DNA of 64,000 nt from Marisa cornuarietis (GCA_004794655.1 SMMW01000020.1:1345001-1409000), one strand, 5' to 3'; numbered from the stretch's first letter, positions 46,386-58,760 are shown. Program-made: numbers and translations. The notes: generated by a model from the letters alone, not told the origin.

Positions 46386-47790
46386 GACATTGTACTGCAT
46401 GTAATATGTCATACTATAGTAGGAAACATTGTACACCATCCATTATCATGTCATACTATAGTAGGAAAACATTGTACATCATCCATTATCATGCCATACT
46501 ATAGTAGGAAAACATTGTACACCATCCATAATCCTGCCATACTAGAGTAAGAAAACATTGTACACCATCCATTATCATGTCATACTACAGTAAGAAAACA
46601 TTTACACCATCCATTATCATGCCATACTATAGTAGGAAAACATTGTACACCATCCATTATCATGTCATACTAGAGTAAGAAAACATTGTACACCATCCAT
46701 TATCATGCCATACTATAGTAGGAAAACATTGTACACCATCCATTATCATGTCATACTAGAGTAAGAAAACATTTACACCATCCATTATCATGCCATACTA
46801 TAGTAGGAAAACATTTACACCATCCATTATCATGCCATACTATAGCAGGAAAACATTGTACACCATCCATTATCATGTCATACTAGAGTAAGAAAACATT
46901 GTACACCATCCATTATCATGCCATACTATAGTAGGAAAACATTGTACACATCCATTATCATGCCATACTATAGTAGGAAAACATTGTACACCATCCATTA
47001 TCATGCCATACTAGAGTAAGAAAACATTGTACACCATCCATTATCATGCCATACTATAGTAGGAAAACACTGTACATCATCCATTATCATGTCATACTAT
47101 AGTAGGATAACATTGTACATCATCCATAATCCTGCCATACTAGAGTAAGAAAACATTTACACCATCCATTATCATGTCATACTAGAGTAAGAAAACATTG
47201 TACACCATCCATTATCATGCTATACTATAGTAGGAAAACATTGTACACCATCCATTATCATGCCATACTATAGCAGGAAAACATTGTACACCATCTATAA
47301 TCCTGCCATACTATAGTAGGAAAACATTGTACACCATCCATTATCATGCCATACTATAGTAGGAAAACATTGTACACATCCATTATCATGCCATACTATA
47401 GTAGGAAAACATTGTACACCATCCATTATCATGTCATACTAGAGTAAGAAAACACTGTACACCATTCATTATCATGCCATACTATAGTAGGAAAACATTG
47501 TACACCATCCATTATCATGCCATACTATAGTAGGAAAACATTGTACACCATTCATTATCATGCCATACTATAGTAGGAAAACATTGTACACCATCCATTA
47601 TCATGCCATACTATAGTAGGAAAACATTGTACACCATCCATTATCATGCCATACTATAGTAGGAAAACATTGTACACCATCCATTATCATGCCATACTAT
47701 AGTAGGAAAACATTGTACACCATTCATTATCATGCCATACTATAGTAGGAAAACATTGTACACCATCCATTATCATGTCATACTATACTA
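46386..47790. repeat. 43-bp tandem array downstream of SLC16-like gene B
   Basis: About 33 units containing ACCATCCATTATCATGCCAT and ACTATAGTAGGAAAACATTG. Starts at 46621 and 46664 are 43 bp apart. Two subtypes alternate (TATAGTAGG and TAGAGTAAG), and some units lack two bases (ACATTTACACC). It lies 300 nt beyond the gene B stop. Confidence 0.95.
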
Positions 47791-47912
47791 GATCTGTGTT
47801 ATAAGAAACACTGACTAGGTGATGGTGTGGCAGACAAAGCTCATATATGTTCATGTTTTGCTCTTTAAAGTGTGCTGCAGTACTGCAACAAAATAGTGGA
47901 CACACGCAGACG

Positions 47913-47913
<1 letters not shown>

Positions 47914-47954
<41 letters not shown>
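47914..47954. repeat. CA microsatellite
   Basis: About 20 CA units between the 43-bp array and the last exon of gene B. Confidence 0.93.
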
Positions 47955-47957
<3 letters not shown>

Positions 47958-48095
47958 GCACTATCCCTCTGTTACGTCAGGGCAGACCCCGGATTTAAAA
48001 AAATAAAGATATTGTGGTTGTCGTATCTTCAACCTGCTCCAACTCTTCTCCCAGTCCCTGATGACCAGTTGACGTGAACAACGATGACAACGTAT

Positions 48096-48277
48096 CTAAG
48101 ATCTCAAAGTGACCTCCGCTTCGTCTTCTTTGGGTGACGTCACTGGCCGTTTGTACAGGTGCGCTTCCAGTCGCTCGACAAGTGGTGTGGCGAAGATGAA
48201 GAGGCCGCCGGCCAGGCTGCAGGAGGCCATGAAGAAGAAGGATGCTTCATAGCTTCCGGTGATGTCACGCAGGTAAC
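48096..48277 (-). CDS. SLC16-like gene B, exon 7 (stop)
   Basis: Encodes YLRDITGSYEASFFFMASCS, helix 12, and a charged tail with KEDEAEV. Stop TAG is at 48098-48096. No AATAAA is visible in the next 300 nt on the minus strand. Confidence 0.87.
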
Positions 48278-50532
48278 CTTCACAGGAAGGACGATAATTT
48301 CGTGTCAACATCCAGACAGGTGCTTTATTTACATTTTCGAAAGGGGGAATGCCCTGTTCCGATTACAAAAATAATCCAGGGTATCAACGCAACTTTTAGG
48401 CTACGTTTGTTATGTAAAACATCAAACCTCAATTAATTTATTGACTATGTAAATCAATCAGTAAATTTATCTATCTGTGCGCACTCATATATCATTTTAA
48501 CCCTCCCTCCCCGTCAATCAGTTCGCCTGATCATACAGGTTTCCATCCATCGTTCGTACATAGCTTTGCGTGTATATACCGAATAATGCAGCTTACTCCA
48601 AACATCTTTTGATGGTAACAAGGATCTTGGTGCGGGTTAGGAAAGAGCAGCAGCAGCTACTACTACGTGATGAGAAGCATCGAAACATGTCTAACGGCAA
48701 AAGTCGTCTCACCTACAAGAACGATGGCTCCCGACAGCACAGACCCAGATATGAGAGCGCGGTAGCCGAGCGTCTTGCTCATGTTGGCCACACCCAGCAA
48801 GTCCACCATCACAACAGGCATCAACGACAGCTGTGAAGTCCCGAAGATGCCAAAAATGGCGGAGAAGACTGCTATGGAGGCAAAGTTGTGGTAAAGAGGA
48901 ACAAAGAATGCTGGAACGGCGGTGAAGAGCAAGGTCAAGGCCAGCAATGTTGACCGCCGTATGAGATTCTGGAAGAACGGGACAAAGGTCAGATGTTAGA
49001 CGAAACCACGCTAAGCTCTCGCGTTTCCTCAGTAATTTTGATCCTCACATCACGTTACTGAGTTAGTCACTTAAAAGCGGCTAGAGGCGAAACTATTCTA
49101 TGGAAAGACAAGAGATGCTAAGACAGATAAATGATATTTTACAACGAGAGAAGCATAAGATAAACTCGAATGAATGCTCATCAATGTGTCAGTTACTCAC
49201 CAGGTCAGCCAGGTAGCCAATCAGCAAACGGGACGCCATGCCACACGCGCCGATGATGGTTAGAAGGATCGCAGCATATTCAGGACTGACGCCTTTCTCC
49301 TCCGCCAGGGAGGGAATGTAAATACTCATCACCATGCCAACATTAGAAAAACACGAGGACACGATAACCAGCCAGAAAAGCGGTAGCTTAAACAGACTCA
49401 TATCAAAGATAGCTAGGACCTTTCCGCATAGGTTTCTTTCCTTCTTGGACCCCGATGCGTCGGAGGATTGTGAAGATGCTTTGGACAGTTCTGAATTTTC
49501 AAGAATCTGTGCTTCTTTTGTGATAAGGACATTACTTTCTGGCGAATGCTCGTAGTGGAAGCTATTATCGGTTTTTTTCTCGTCTCCTGGGAATTCTTTG
49601 TCTTCTGTTTCACCGAAATCGCTTTGAAATCTGTAGGTCAGTTCCGGTGGCATCAGAGTCAGTTCCGGGGCGCTGAGAGCGCGTGCGACGGCAAGGGAAT
49701 GCTGGGAGTCGCGAGACTGCTGGCGATTGTAGGTTATGTTCTGTCCGGCTCCAGGTGTCTTGCCAACACTTTCTGGGTCCAAGGCCTCGCCATCGCCTTC
49801 AGCTCGGGTCAGTGCCATCGCTTCCTCTGGAAGATGAAATTTGACGCATAACGACAATTACACACATGCTCGTCCTTGACTGTGTCCGTCTTTGTCTGTC
49901 TTGCCTGCTTTTCTGCTTGTCTACCTGCCTGTCCGTCTGTTAAGATCTTATTCTTTGGTTTGTCTTTTTTTTCTTCATGTCTCACCGTCTTTCCTTGTCT
50001 TCCTCTTGTTAAGATGAAACGGCCTCAGCAGCATCCCGCCCACCATGACGTTCAGGTACGTGGCGCCCAGCACCATCATCGCCCCGCGGGCGCCCAGCTC
50101 CGTGATCAGGGTCTGTGTGTAGATGGGGAAGACCATCGCCCCCAGGTTTGCCCCAAGGGTAGAGATGGAGGTGGCCAGCGAGCGCCGCTTGTTGAAGTAT
50201 ATGTTGATGATGACCAGAGTCGGATTCATGATGAGCGAAAGGGCGATGCCTGATGACATGACAATGACATGACAGCGATATCATCGTTTTACAAACATCT
50301 GGTCTTATCTTCCCTTATCTCTCCATTAAATAAACCGTAAAATTAAATGTGGAGACCAAACCTTTCCTTTCTCTATTACCTTCTTTGAAATAAAATAGGT
50401 CCTAATGAACTAGGAGTTAACGGAGATCTTGATTCCAACCGCTCGTCCTCTGATGCGGAATCATGTTAACAGATTATCAGGCTACTTCCATCTCAGTTTG
50501 CTACTTACTTGATTTGACTCCATGGGGATGGA

Positions 50533-50618
<86 letters not shown>

Positions 50619-51877
50619 ACAGATATTTGTTTATTTCACTCTACAACTTATGGGCCTTGGTCTAAGAGTTAAGGCCCTTTAAGAACCACTTCACCAGTCA
50701 AACATGGACGAAACATTGTGAACGTTTTGACTGGAAGGTATGTAGACGTTTTGCCAAACTTATCTGAGAAAAACCGTGACATGTGTCTGCTACACACTCA
50801 CCACCAAAGAGACTGATGGTGACGTACAGCACGTACAGACTCGGGGCGAAGAAACTGAGGGTCAAGCCCAGACCGCCAATGAATCCTCCCAGGAAGACAA
50901 GCTGTCGCTCGCCCAGAAATGACATCAGGACCGTTTGTGTCAACAATGCTGAAAAAGATGATTAACTCTGTGTTGTGGGAGCTGGCATTGTAGTAGCTCA
51001 CAGACATGAGGGATTTTTTAAGTGGATATTCACCGAGTTTATAGATTTAACACAGATATACATTAGCAACCAAAGATAAAACGAAATACAACGACACCAA
51101 ATGAAAAAAAAAAGATAACGAGAGATATAGAGGAAAGAAAGATATGAAAGAATGAAAATAAAAGGGACGAAGAATACAAAGAAAGCAGCTGGAAATCGTC
51201 AAAGAAGGGAGGCAAAAAACAGCAGATAAGAAAGAAAAAAATGTAGGAAAGAAATAAAGGAAGGAGGTTAGGATGGAAGACTGAAAGAAACCCGTAAGAA
51301 GTGAGTATTGGAGGTATAAAAAATGTAGGAGGTAGATGAAATGGAGGTGTAAAATGATCAAGGATATGAATGAAATGGAAGTATAAAAGGATGGTCGAGA
51401 TGGATGAAATGGAGGTATAAAAGGATGGAAGATTTGACCTACACGCCACACTCATGACTCCAGTCTGAAGGGAGAAAATCAAGGAGGTTTCACTGGCCGA
51501 CTTCCGGAACATGAAGATAAACTCCACGAACAAGATGGCGATTCCCCGCTGTAGACCCATGCACACGGCATTGCACAACATGCATGCTGCAAAGCAACAC
51601 GAAAGTCGAACATATTTTTCTTTCAATGCTGCCAAACCAATATTTTATATAACCTGAAACTAACGGTTACTGGTAATAGTTAGACTTGTTCTGACAGTGT
51701 GTACACAGAATACTGGTTCTTTTCATGGATAATGGTTTGTGTTCGGTGTGACACCATCAGCTGCTCAACAAGTCACGATGAGCATCTGGTCACCTTAACC
51801 CTCTTTCTCTAACTCCGCCTTTATTTTGTATAACAATTGCTAAGTATTCAACTACACAGTGTAGACAAGTGAGTCTA

Positions 51878-51949
<72 letters not shown>

Positions 51950-52742
51950 TGTGAGTGTGTGTGTGTGTGTGTGTGGTGCAGAGATATTATGTTTACTAAT
52001 CAGTCAGATGACAGATGCCCACAAGGGGAGCTCATCCAACGAACCAGTTGTCGTCCTTTCCTTTAGCGCTTTGATTTACGATTGGAATACTGGTACCGGT
52101 GTGTGCACTGTCACAGTGCTATTGCACTGCACATACTTGACCCCAGCCAGCCAGCCAGCCAGCCAGCCGTGTATAAGCACTTAAGCTTACTTAGCTTATT
52201 AAACACGTGTGTGTTGCGTATTGGAGCGATAAAACTATACTTACGGGACTAGCTGTATTTGAGAGAAGACTGCAGGTTTACGAATTAATAAACCAACTTA
52301 ATTCATAAAAATTGTTGAGTACATCACATTACACAACCCATATAGTCACTTCCCTGCTCAATTGTCTGCTTGCTCTACTACACATTTTTTCATTTAATGT
52401 TAAAACCTAAACAATGGCAGCAGGACTGATAATGAGAACAAACGTTGTACGGGTAGTGGCGGGTGAATATGAGCTGTCGAAATAATAATTTAAATGATAC
52501 AGCGTCCACGATGTTTCCCATTGGAAGAGTTAATAAGACATAGGTTGCTGTTTGTAAACCATCTCAATATGTTTGTCTGTGACGATTGTGATGACTAATG
52601 ACTGTGGTGACTTACAAAAAGCGATGACCCACGCATAGCCTCTGTCCACCGGCAAACCCTCGATATCCGGGGCCTTAGGACTTTGCTGTTGGTCCCCTTC
52701 GTCTGCTCCTCGGGTAGAAGTGTGATTATCAAGGTTGACCAT
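48096..52742 (-). CDS. SLC16-family (monocarboxylate-transporter-like) protein B, complete
   Basis: Tandem paralogue of the gene at 34281-39442, with the same seven-exon structure and intron phases. Coding exons are 52742-52616, 51586-51443, 50948-50802, 50249-49986, 49826-49201, 48968-48713 and 48277-48096, totalling 1746 nt, or 581 aa. Marks: VDRGYAWVIAF before helix 1, GGFIGGLGLTL in helix 3, IYFNKRRSLATSISTLG at the helix 4-5 turn, a longer polar central loop than A (residues ~215-350), IGYLADL after helix 8, and YLRDITGSYEASFFF before the last helices. As in A, helix 8 has the Arg (R427) but Gly where rat MCT1 has Asp. By eye, exon 2 peptides are about one third identical to A, so the duplication is old. 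Substrate unknown. Confidence 0.9.
48713..48968 (-). CDS. SLC16-like gene B, exon 6
   Basis: 256 nt encoding NLIRRSTLLALTLLF, FGTSQLSLMPVVMVDLLG and GSVLSGAIVLV (helices 9-11). Acceptor is CGTTCTTCCAG, donor GTGAGA. Confidence 0.88.
49201..49826 (-). CDS. SLC16-like gene B, exon 5
   Basis: 626 nt encoding a long acidic, Ser-rich cytoplasmic loop, then LPLFWLVIVSSCFSNVGMVM and CGMASRLLIGYLADL. Phase-0 donor GTGAGT. The Lys/Ser stretch SGSKKERNLCGK precedes helix 7. Confidence 0.88.
49986..50249 (-). CDS. SLC16-like gene B, exon 4
   Basis: 264 nt encoding IYFNKRRSLATSISTLG, GARGAMMVLGATYLNVMVGG and the cytoplasmic RPFHLNKRKTRKD. Acceptor is CATGTCATCAG, donor GTGAGA. Confidence 0.88.
50535..50617. 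repeat. TG microsatellite in intron 3 of gene B
   Basis: About 41 uninterrupted TG units. Confidence 0.95.
50802..50948 (-). CDS. SLC16-like gene B, exon 3
   Basis: 147 nt encoding LLTQTVLMSFLGERQLVFLG and FFAPSLYVLYVTISLFG. Acceptor is TCTTTTTCAG, donor GTGAGT. Confidence 0.88.
51443..51586 (-). CDS. SLC16-like gene B, exon 2
   Basis: 144 nt encoding helices 1-2: CMLCNAVCMGLQRGIAILFV and SLQTGVMSVA. Acceptor is GTTGCTTTGCAG, donor GTAGGT. Confidence 0.87.
51882..51975. repeat. TG microsatellite in intron 1 of gene B
   Basis: About 46 TG units with small interruptions near 51949-51956. Confidence 0.95.
52616..52742 (-). CDS. SLC16-like gene B, exon 1
   Basis: Starts MVNLDNHTSTRGADEGDQQQ and reaches VDRGYAWVIAF. 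The ATG at 52742-52740 is preceded by a candidate acceptor-like tract (CTTTACCACC), so contiguous 5' UTR is likely. Donor is GTAAGT, phase 1. Confidence 0.85.
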
Positions 52743-53204
52743 GGTGGTAAAGACAGCTGAAATGAAGGTGGAAGAATATTCTTTCGGTGAGGTAAACTAT
52801 ACTGTGAATAACTGTAGAACAGCGTTTGTAGAACAGGTAGAATGTACACAGATTCTGTACTAAGAACAATATTTTAAAAATTGCTTCGACATATAGGACA
52901 AAGAGTGCTATACAACTGATACACGACATTGCATTGAAATATTCTGTAATTTAGTAATAATGCAGCGCTATGTATAAACAAGTTGTGATGTTATAATGAC
53001 ATCATGACTTTTAAGAATACATTGTTATGAAGCATTCCAAATGCACAAGCTGCTGTGATACTGTGTAAATGTGATCACATCGATAGGTAAGATAGATAAG
53101 TTGATATAATTATCTAGAAAACAAATGTTCTCTCGGTAGAACCTCAATACTGTTCACAAGTCATAACAACTCATTAAACTGGTCTTTACCAAGAACATTT
53201 GTAC

Positions 53205-55152
53205 ACTATCTAGAGACAATGGCACAGTGTACTCACCGACATGAGCTATGTATACGGGGGTACAGTGTACTCACTGCCACTAGCTATGTATACAGAAGAA
53301 CAGTGTACTCACCGGCTATTATGATCTGTGTAAGTATATAGCGGTACAGTGTACTCACCGACATGAGTTATGTATACAGAGGTACAGTGTACTCACTGCC
53401 ACTAGCTATGTATACGGAGGTACAGTGCACTCACCTCCACTAGCTATGTATACGGAGGTACAGTGCACTCACCTCCACTAGCTATGTATACGGAGGTACA
53501 GTGTACTCACTGCCACTAGCTATGTATACGGAGGTACAATGTACTCATTGCCACTAGCTATGTATACGGAGGTACAGTGTACTCACTGCCACTAGCTATG
53601 TATACGGAGCTACAGTGTACTCACTGCCACTAGCTATCTATACAATGGCACAGTGTACTTACTGCCACTAACAATGTATACAGAGGTACAGTGCACTCAC
53701 TGCCACTAGCTATGTATACAATGGCACAGTGTACTCACTGCCACTAGCTATGTATACAATAGCACCGTGTACTCACTGCCACTAGCTATGTATACAGAGG
53801 TACAGTGTACTCACTGCCACTAGCTATGAATACAATGGCACAGTGTACTCACTGCCACTAGCTACGAATACAATGGCACAGTGTACTCACTGCCACTATC
53901 TATGTATACGGAGGTATAGTGTACTCACTGCCACTAGCTATGTATACAATGGCACAGTGTACTCACTGCCACTAACAATGTATACAGAGGTACAGTGCAC
54001 TCACTGCCACTAGCTATGTATACAATGGCACAGTGTACTCACTGCCACTAGCTACGTATACAATGGCACAGTGTACTCACTGCCACTAGCTATGTATACG
54101 GAGGTACAGTGTACTCACTGCCACTAGCTATGTATACAATGGCACAATGTACTCACTGCCACTAGCTACGTATACAATGGCACAGTGTACTCACTGCCAC
54201 TAGCTATGTATACAATGGCACAGTGTACTCACTGCCACTAGCTACGTATACAATGGCACAGTGTACTCACTGCCACTAACAATGTATACAATGGCACCGT
54301 GTACTCACTGCCACTAGCTATGTATACGGAGGTACAGTGTACTCACTGCCACTAGCTATGTATACAATGGCACAATGTACTCACTGCCACTAGCTATGTA
54401 TACGGAGGTACAGTGTACTCACTGCCACTAGCAATGTATACGGAGGTACAGTGTACTCACTGCCACTATCTATGTATACGGAGGTACAGTTTACTCACTG
54501 CCACTAGCTATGTATACAATGGCACAGTGTTCTCACTGCCACTAGCAATGTATACGGAGGTACAGTGTACTCACTGCCACTATCTATGTATACGGAGGTA
54601 CAGTGTACTCACTGCCACTAGCTATGTATACAGAAATACAGTGTACTCACTGCCACTAGCTATGTATGCAATGGCACAGTTTACTTACTGCCACTAGCAA
54701 TGTATACGGAGGTACAGTGTACTCACTGCCACTAGCTATGTATACGGAGGTACAGTGTACTCACTGCCACTATCTATGTATACGGAGGTACAGTGTACTC
54801 ACTGCCACTAGCTATCTATACAATGGCACAGTGTACTCACTGCCACTAGCTATGTATACGGAGGTACAGTGTACACGCTGACAATAGCTATGTATACAGA
54901 TTTTCACTTTTTTCATCGCTTGTTTTGGCTATGTATACAGAGGTACAGTGTACTCACCACCTGTTATTAGTTGTTTTGCTTACTCACCGACTGTTATGAG
55001 CTCTGTGTATATAGGTACAGTGTGCTCACCGTTTCTTATAAAGCTTTGTATACAGAAATACAGTGTACTCACTGCTACTAGCTATGTATATAGGTACAGT
55101 GTACTCACTGCCTGTTATGAGCTATGTATACAGAAATACAGTGTACTCACCG
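53205..55152. repeat. 38-bp-period tandem array C
   Basis: Units contain ACAGTGTACTCACTGCCAC and TAGCTATGTATACGGAGG; starts at 53461 and 53499 are 38 bp apart. About 45 units form two main subtypes (CGGAGGTACAGTG and CAATGGCACAGTG) interspersed irregularly. The last 300 bp are diverged. It lies upstream of SLC16-like gene B, starting about 460 nt from its ATG. Cys/His/Tyr-rich frames are artefacts. Confidence 0.95.
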
Positions 55153-56640
55153 CCTGTTATGTGGAGCAGGTGACGAGCATGCTGCCTCCTTGCAGTCTTG
55201 CCTTATAACTAGTGCACTTATCACGTCCGCTGCCTCATAAATTTTGTTCTGGTTGTCTCCCTTTGGAACTGTACTACCCCTGTGGTGTTTGGGTCAGAAA
55301 GTATAATGTCTAGGTCTCCCAAACCTGATTGTCTGTTTTGTCCATTAATTTACTGGAGAGTCATCAATCGTGTGTCATCAATCAGTGTTACTCTTTATTT
55401 ACACCGCTGCGTGCACTTGCTTCCTTGCATTAGGCAAACCTTTGGCAAATGTAACCGATCGAAGTACTTAAAAAGATTAGGTGCAGTTTCAGTCCGTACG
55501 TACTGGGAGTGAGTTTGATCCTGATGTATTGACACCAGCAAGCAGGTGCAGGTGAGATGGTGCAGGTTGAGGCTGAGGTGACGCTGGCTGTGTGCTTTAC
55601 ATTCTGAGCTATTGACAGTCACATAAGGAGAACCAAGTGGCAGGCAAAAAATTTTCGAATGCGAGTGAGGAAAACACAAAGTGTGGATATGCACCCGTAA
55701 AATCACACCGTCCCAAGTGCCGATAAGAAGCTCAGTCAAGAGTGAAATACCCGGCAAATGTATTATTTTTAACCCCTATGCACGTCGGACATGGGTACGC
55801 CTGCCATCGCCAGAGACCTTTGACCCGCAGTGGAGAACCTTGACAGCTGCTTCACAATTAGTAAAAATCGTTCTTTTTAACATATATATATATATATATG
55901 TTGTTATACAGTGGACGTTACTTATTACATACTGACTGCCCGATTTTCTATTCTTCTGCTGAGCCAGAGGAGAAATAAAGAATAGGTTAGCTGGACAGAT
56001 TCCTGAATTCTTGGATTTTAACAAGACACACATCCGCTAATGTAAAGACCTCACAAAAAAATCATTTAAAACTTTCTTGTCTGAAATCGCGACATTGGGT
56101 AGCGACAAGACAAGTAGATCCCATGAGAGTGAAAATGGATAAAGAGAGAGAGAGAGAGAGAGAGAAAGCAGGGCTACGGGGTGTCGGAGTTAGTCCATAC
56201 ATACCAGCGACTAGCGAGCAACACAGTGGAAGGTGGGGGGGGGAAGAGAGAGAAATTTGGGTGGGGGTCGAGGTGAAGGTGAGGCGATAGAGTCGCCGGC
56301 AACGCCGCCAGTTTTATCACACAGTCGCAGTCAATGAAGATGTTGTACATTACTTGCCGAACATGAGCTGTCAGTCTGTCAAGTTAGGGGACATTAAGAG
56401 TACATGCGTTTCACTATTTGGCTACACTGACGCTGCGCTTGAATAGTCTGACACAAACAAAGCGAGAGATCGAAAATTGACATCATCATCAATCATCATC
56501 AATCACAATCATCAACCATCAACCGTCATCATCGGTGGAACAGCGCCAGAAAGCAGCCCAACCGATGCCAGGTAACCAGATCAAGCTCTCGGCATGTCAG
56601 TAACAATTATTATCGAAATAGCACACAGGGGGGGTCAGCG
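55153..56640. other. Upstream flank of SLC16-like gene B, nothing recognised
   Basis: No exon recognised. Contains a TA run (55880-55899), a GA run (56144-56165) and a G-run (56236-56244). Confidence 0.4.
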
Positions 56641-56665
56641 GCGTCACGTGACGCGGTCATCCAAT
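56641..56665. promoter_or_regulatory. 14-bp palindrome with CACGTG, plus CCAAT
   Basis: GCGTCACGTGACGC (56641-56654) is a perfect palindrome containing an E-box and the GTCACGTGAC form recognised by TFEB/USF-type factors; CCAAT follows at 56661-56665. The local GC-rich context is promoter-like and 3.9 kb upstream of gene B, but no transcript start can be shown. Confidence 0.3.
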
Positions 56666-56874
56666 CGAAGTCGACTATCTGGCGCCTTGGTTTCTGCGCA
56701 ACATCCGAAAAAATGCAAATCAGTTTCTCCAACTTTATGAACTACGAAACACGACAGACTGGTGCGAACAGCGCATTCCCCCCTCGACATGCCCGACATT
56801 TAGCGCTAACTCGCGGAGTGCACTGTTAACACCAAACTGCGATTTGGTGACTGCGAATCGGCGTACACGTACGT

Positions 56875-56876
<2 letters not shown>

Positions 56877-56928
<52 letters not shown>
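56877..56928. repeat. GT microsatellite
   Basis: About 26 GT units preceded by an ACGT run. Confidence 0.95.
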
Positions 56929-56930
<2 letters not shown>

Positions 56931-57775
56931 ATCGAAGCATAGCTATTTGGATATGTGCATCACTCGAGGTGAGAACTTTTTTTTTGAGAGGAGATGTCGA
57001 TCTTTAGACCTACAAACAACCCCGTGTTTTATGATGACAAAGTTGATTGCTATGGTGATCAGATGACTTATTCTCGCCACTTAACTAAGTACATACCTAA
57101 CTCAATATTTTGTCACAAACACAACATCGCACACACTGTGTCCACACGAGTTCTTTCACTCAACAAACTACGAAGACCTATCAACGGGCTTCTCGGTCTA
57201 TATTATCGGGAGTTTCTGTTTTGGTCGTTGGAGGTTTTGCGGGCTACAAGATATTAAAAAGACAACATACAAAATACAAAACACAACAGTCTCTCCTCTC
57301 ATTCCTCCAAGTCTCTACTTCATCGCTCACTCAGTTCCTCTTACTCCTTCCATCAAATATGTCCAGTGTCTTTCCAATATAGACACAATGTTACAAATGG
57401 GAAAACGTACTTGAACGTTTGATCAAAGACTTGAAGGGCGGAGAGAAGAGGGGCACTGTTACATGTTTCTTGTATAGTGAAGCTAAGAATTTCTGTTTCC
57501 TGTATTTTATTCCTATTATATTCATTTTTTCAGCCAGATTTGTTTGGGGTGTTCTAATCTCGCGCGTATGTAAAGTCGTTGTGACAAATATGTTTACAAA
57601 AGCGGAGACACACAAAGAGAATCTCAAACTGGTTTGTCACTCACGCTTGCACAATGCTAACATGCAGCTGAAAACAGTGGTGTATATCTGGGTACACGCA
57701 CACTCTACAGACAATACACACCAGCAAACACTCTTTCCCACACATGTTCCTTCTCTTAAAAAAATCAGAAAGACC

Positions 57776-58090
57776 TGTCCATGGGCTTCACGTTTTTTAT
57801 TATCGGGAGTTTTGATTATCTTTAAAGGGAGGCAAACTAAGAAGACACGAGTAACATCAGATAAATACATCGCTAATAACAACAGATCAGGTATAACACT
57901 TCAGTCACATAAGTTACTCTCAACCTTAAAGCCACAGAGCTTCTACATACAAAAGTTAATTCCTAGTTTCACAAGAGTTCCAAATCCTACAGTCTCTCAA
58001 GTGGGGACCACACCTGGTGATACTAACGACCCACATCGGTGTCTCAATGCAATCAGAATAACAAAAGGTCACACTTACGTCCGTGTCCGA

Positions 58091-58148
<58 letters not shown>

Positions 58149-58760
58149 TGAATTCTCTCCCTTGTTTGTACCACTCTATCCACTCGGTGATCCACTACAC
58201 CTGGTGCTGGTTAAACAAACGCTAAAGACTGACGACGACGACGTTACAACTGTAATCATTGACAGCTGGTGCGATCATCTCTCTGCTCTCACCTTACCTT
58301 GCCCCCAGGTAATTCCTGAAATCCTTGCGACTCAATGAATACACAAATCGAACGCACGTCTACTCTTTGTTACAACGGAAAATAAAAAATAAGAAAAACT
58401 TTTTTATTTACAGTAACAAAATTTCCGACTCAGTTTAAAGATTCCACATCATCCTTTCACCGACTGGAACAAAGATAACCAGAGCAATAATAAAAAGAAT
58501 AGCATACACAATACCTTGTCTTGGCAAGGAATTACTCACGTTCCCAGTTCTTTCACACAGAAAATCTACAACGACTTGTTTTGGGAATGACAAAACTGAG
58601 TTCTCAACAACTGCTGGTGCTTCAGTAAACATTTCGTTCAGTCATGTGCTCTTCCCTAAGTCGTGCTCACTACCATGCATTCCTAGTAGCCTACAGCCAA
58701 GGATGACAGCCCATGCTCCTCAAAACAGTCCGGGTTGATAACCCATATTCCTCACAGTAG
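57776..58760 (+). repeat. Dispersed repeat X, copy 2
   Basis: Direct repeat of 43600-44660 about 14 kb away, with the same order of conserved blocks and a longer CA run at 58092-58146. A weaker partial copy of its start is at about 57120-57230, and the CTCACTACCA-type block recurs near 60070-60125. Confidence 0.75.

Noticed and set aside
54413..55208. Cys/His/Tyr-rich repetitive open frames
   Set aside because: Translations of 38-bp array C, with no start context, splice structure or domain.
57419..58225. 268-aa open frame, the longest single frame near the right end
   Set aside because: It overlaps dispersed repeat X and runs into a CA microsatellite; no domain or exon signals are seen.
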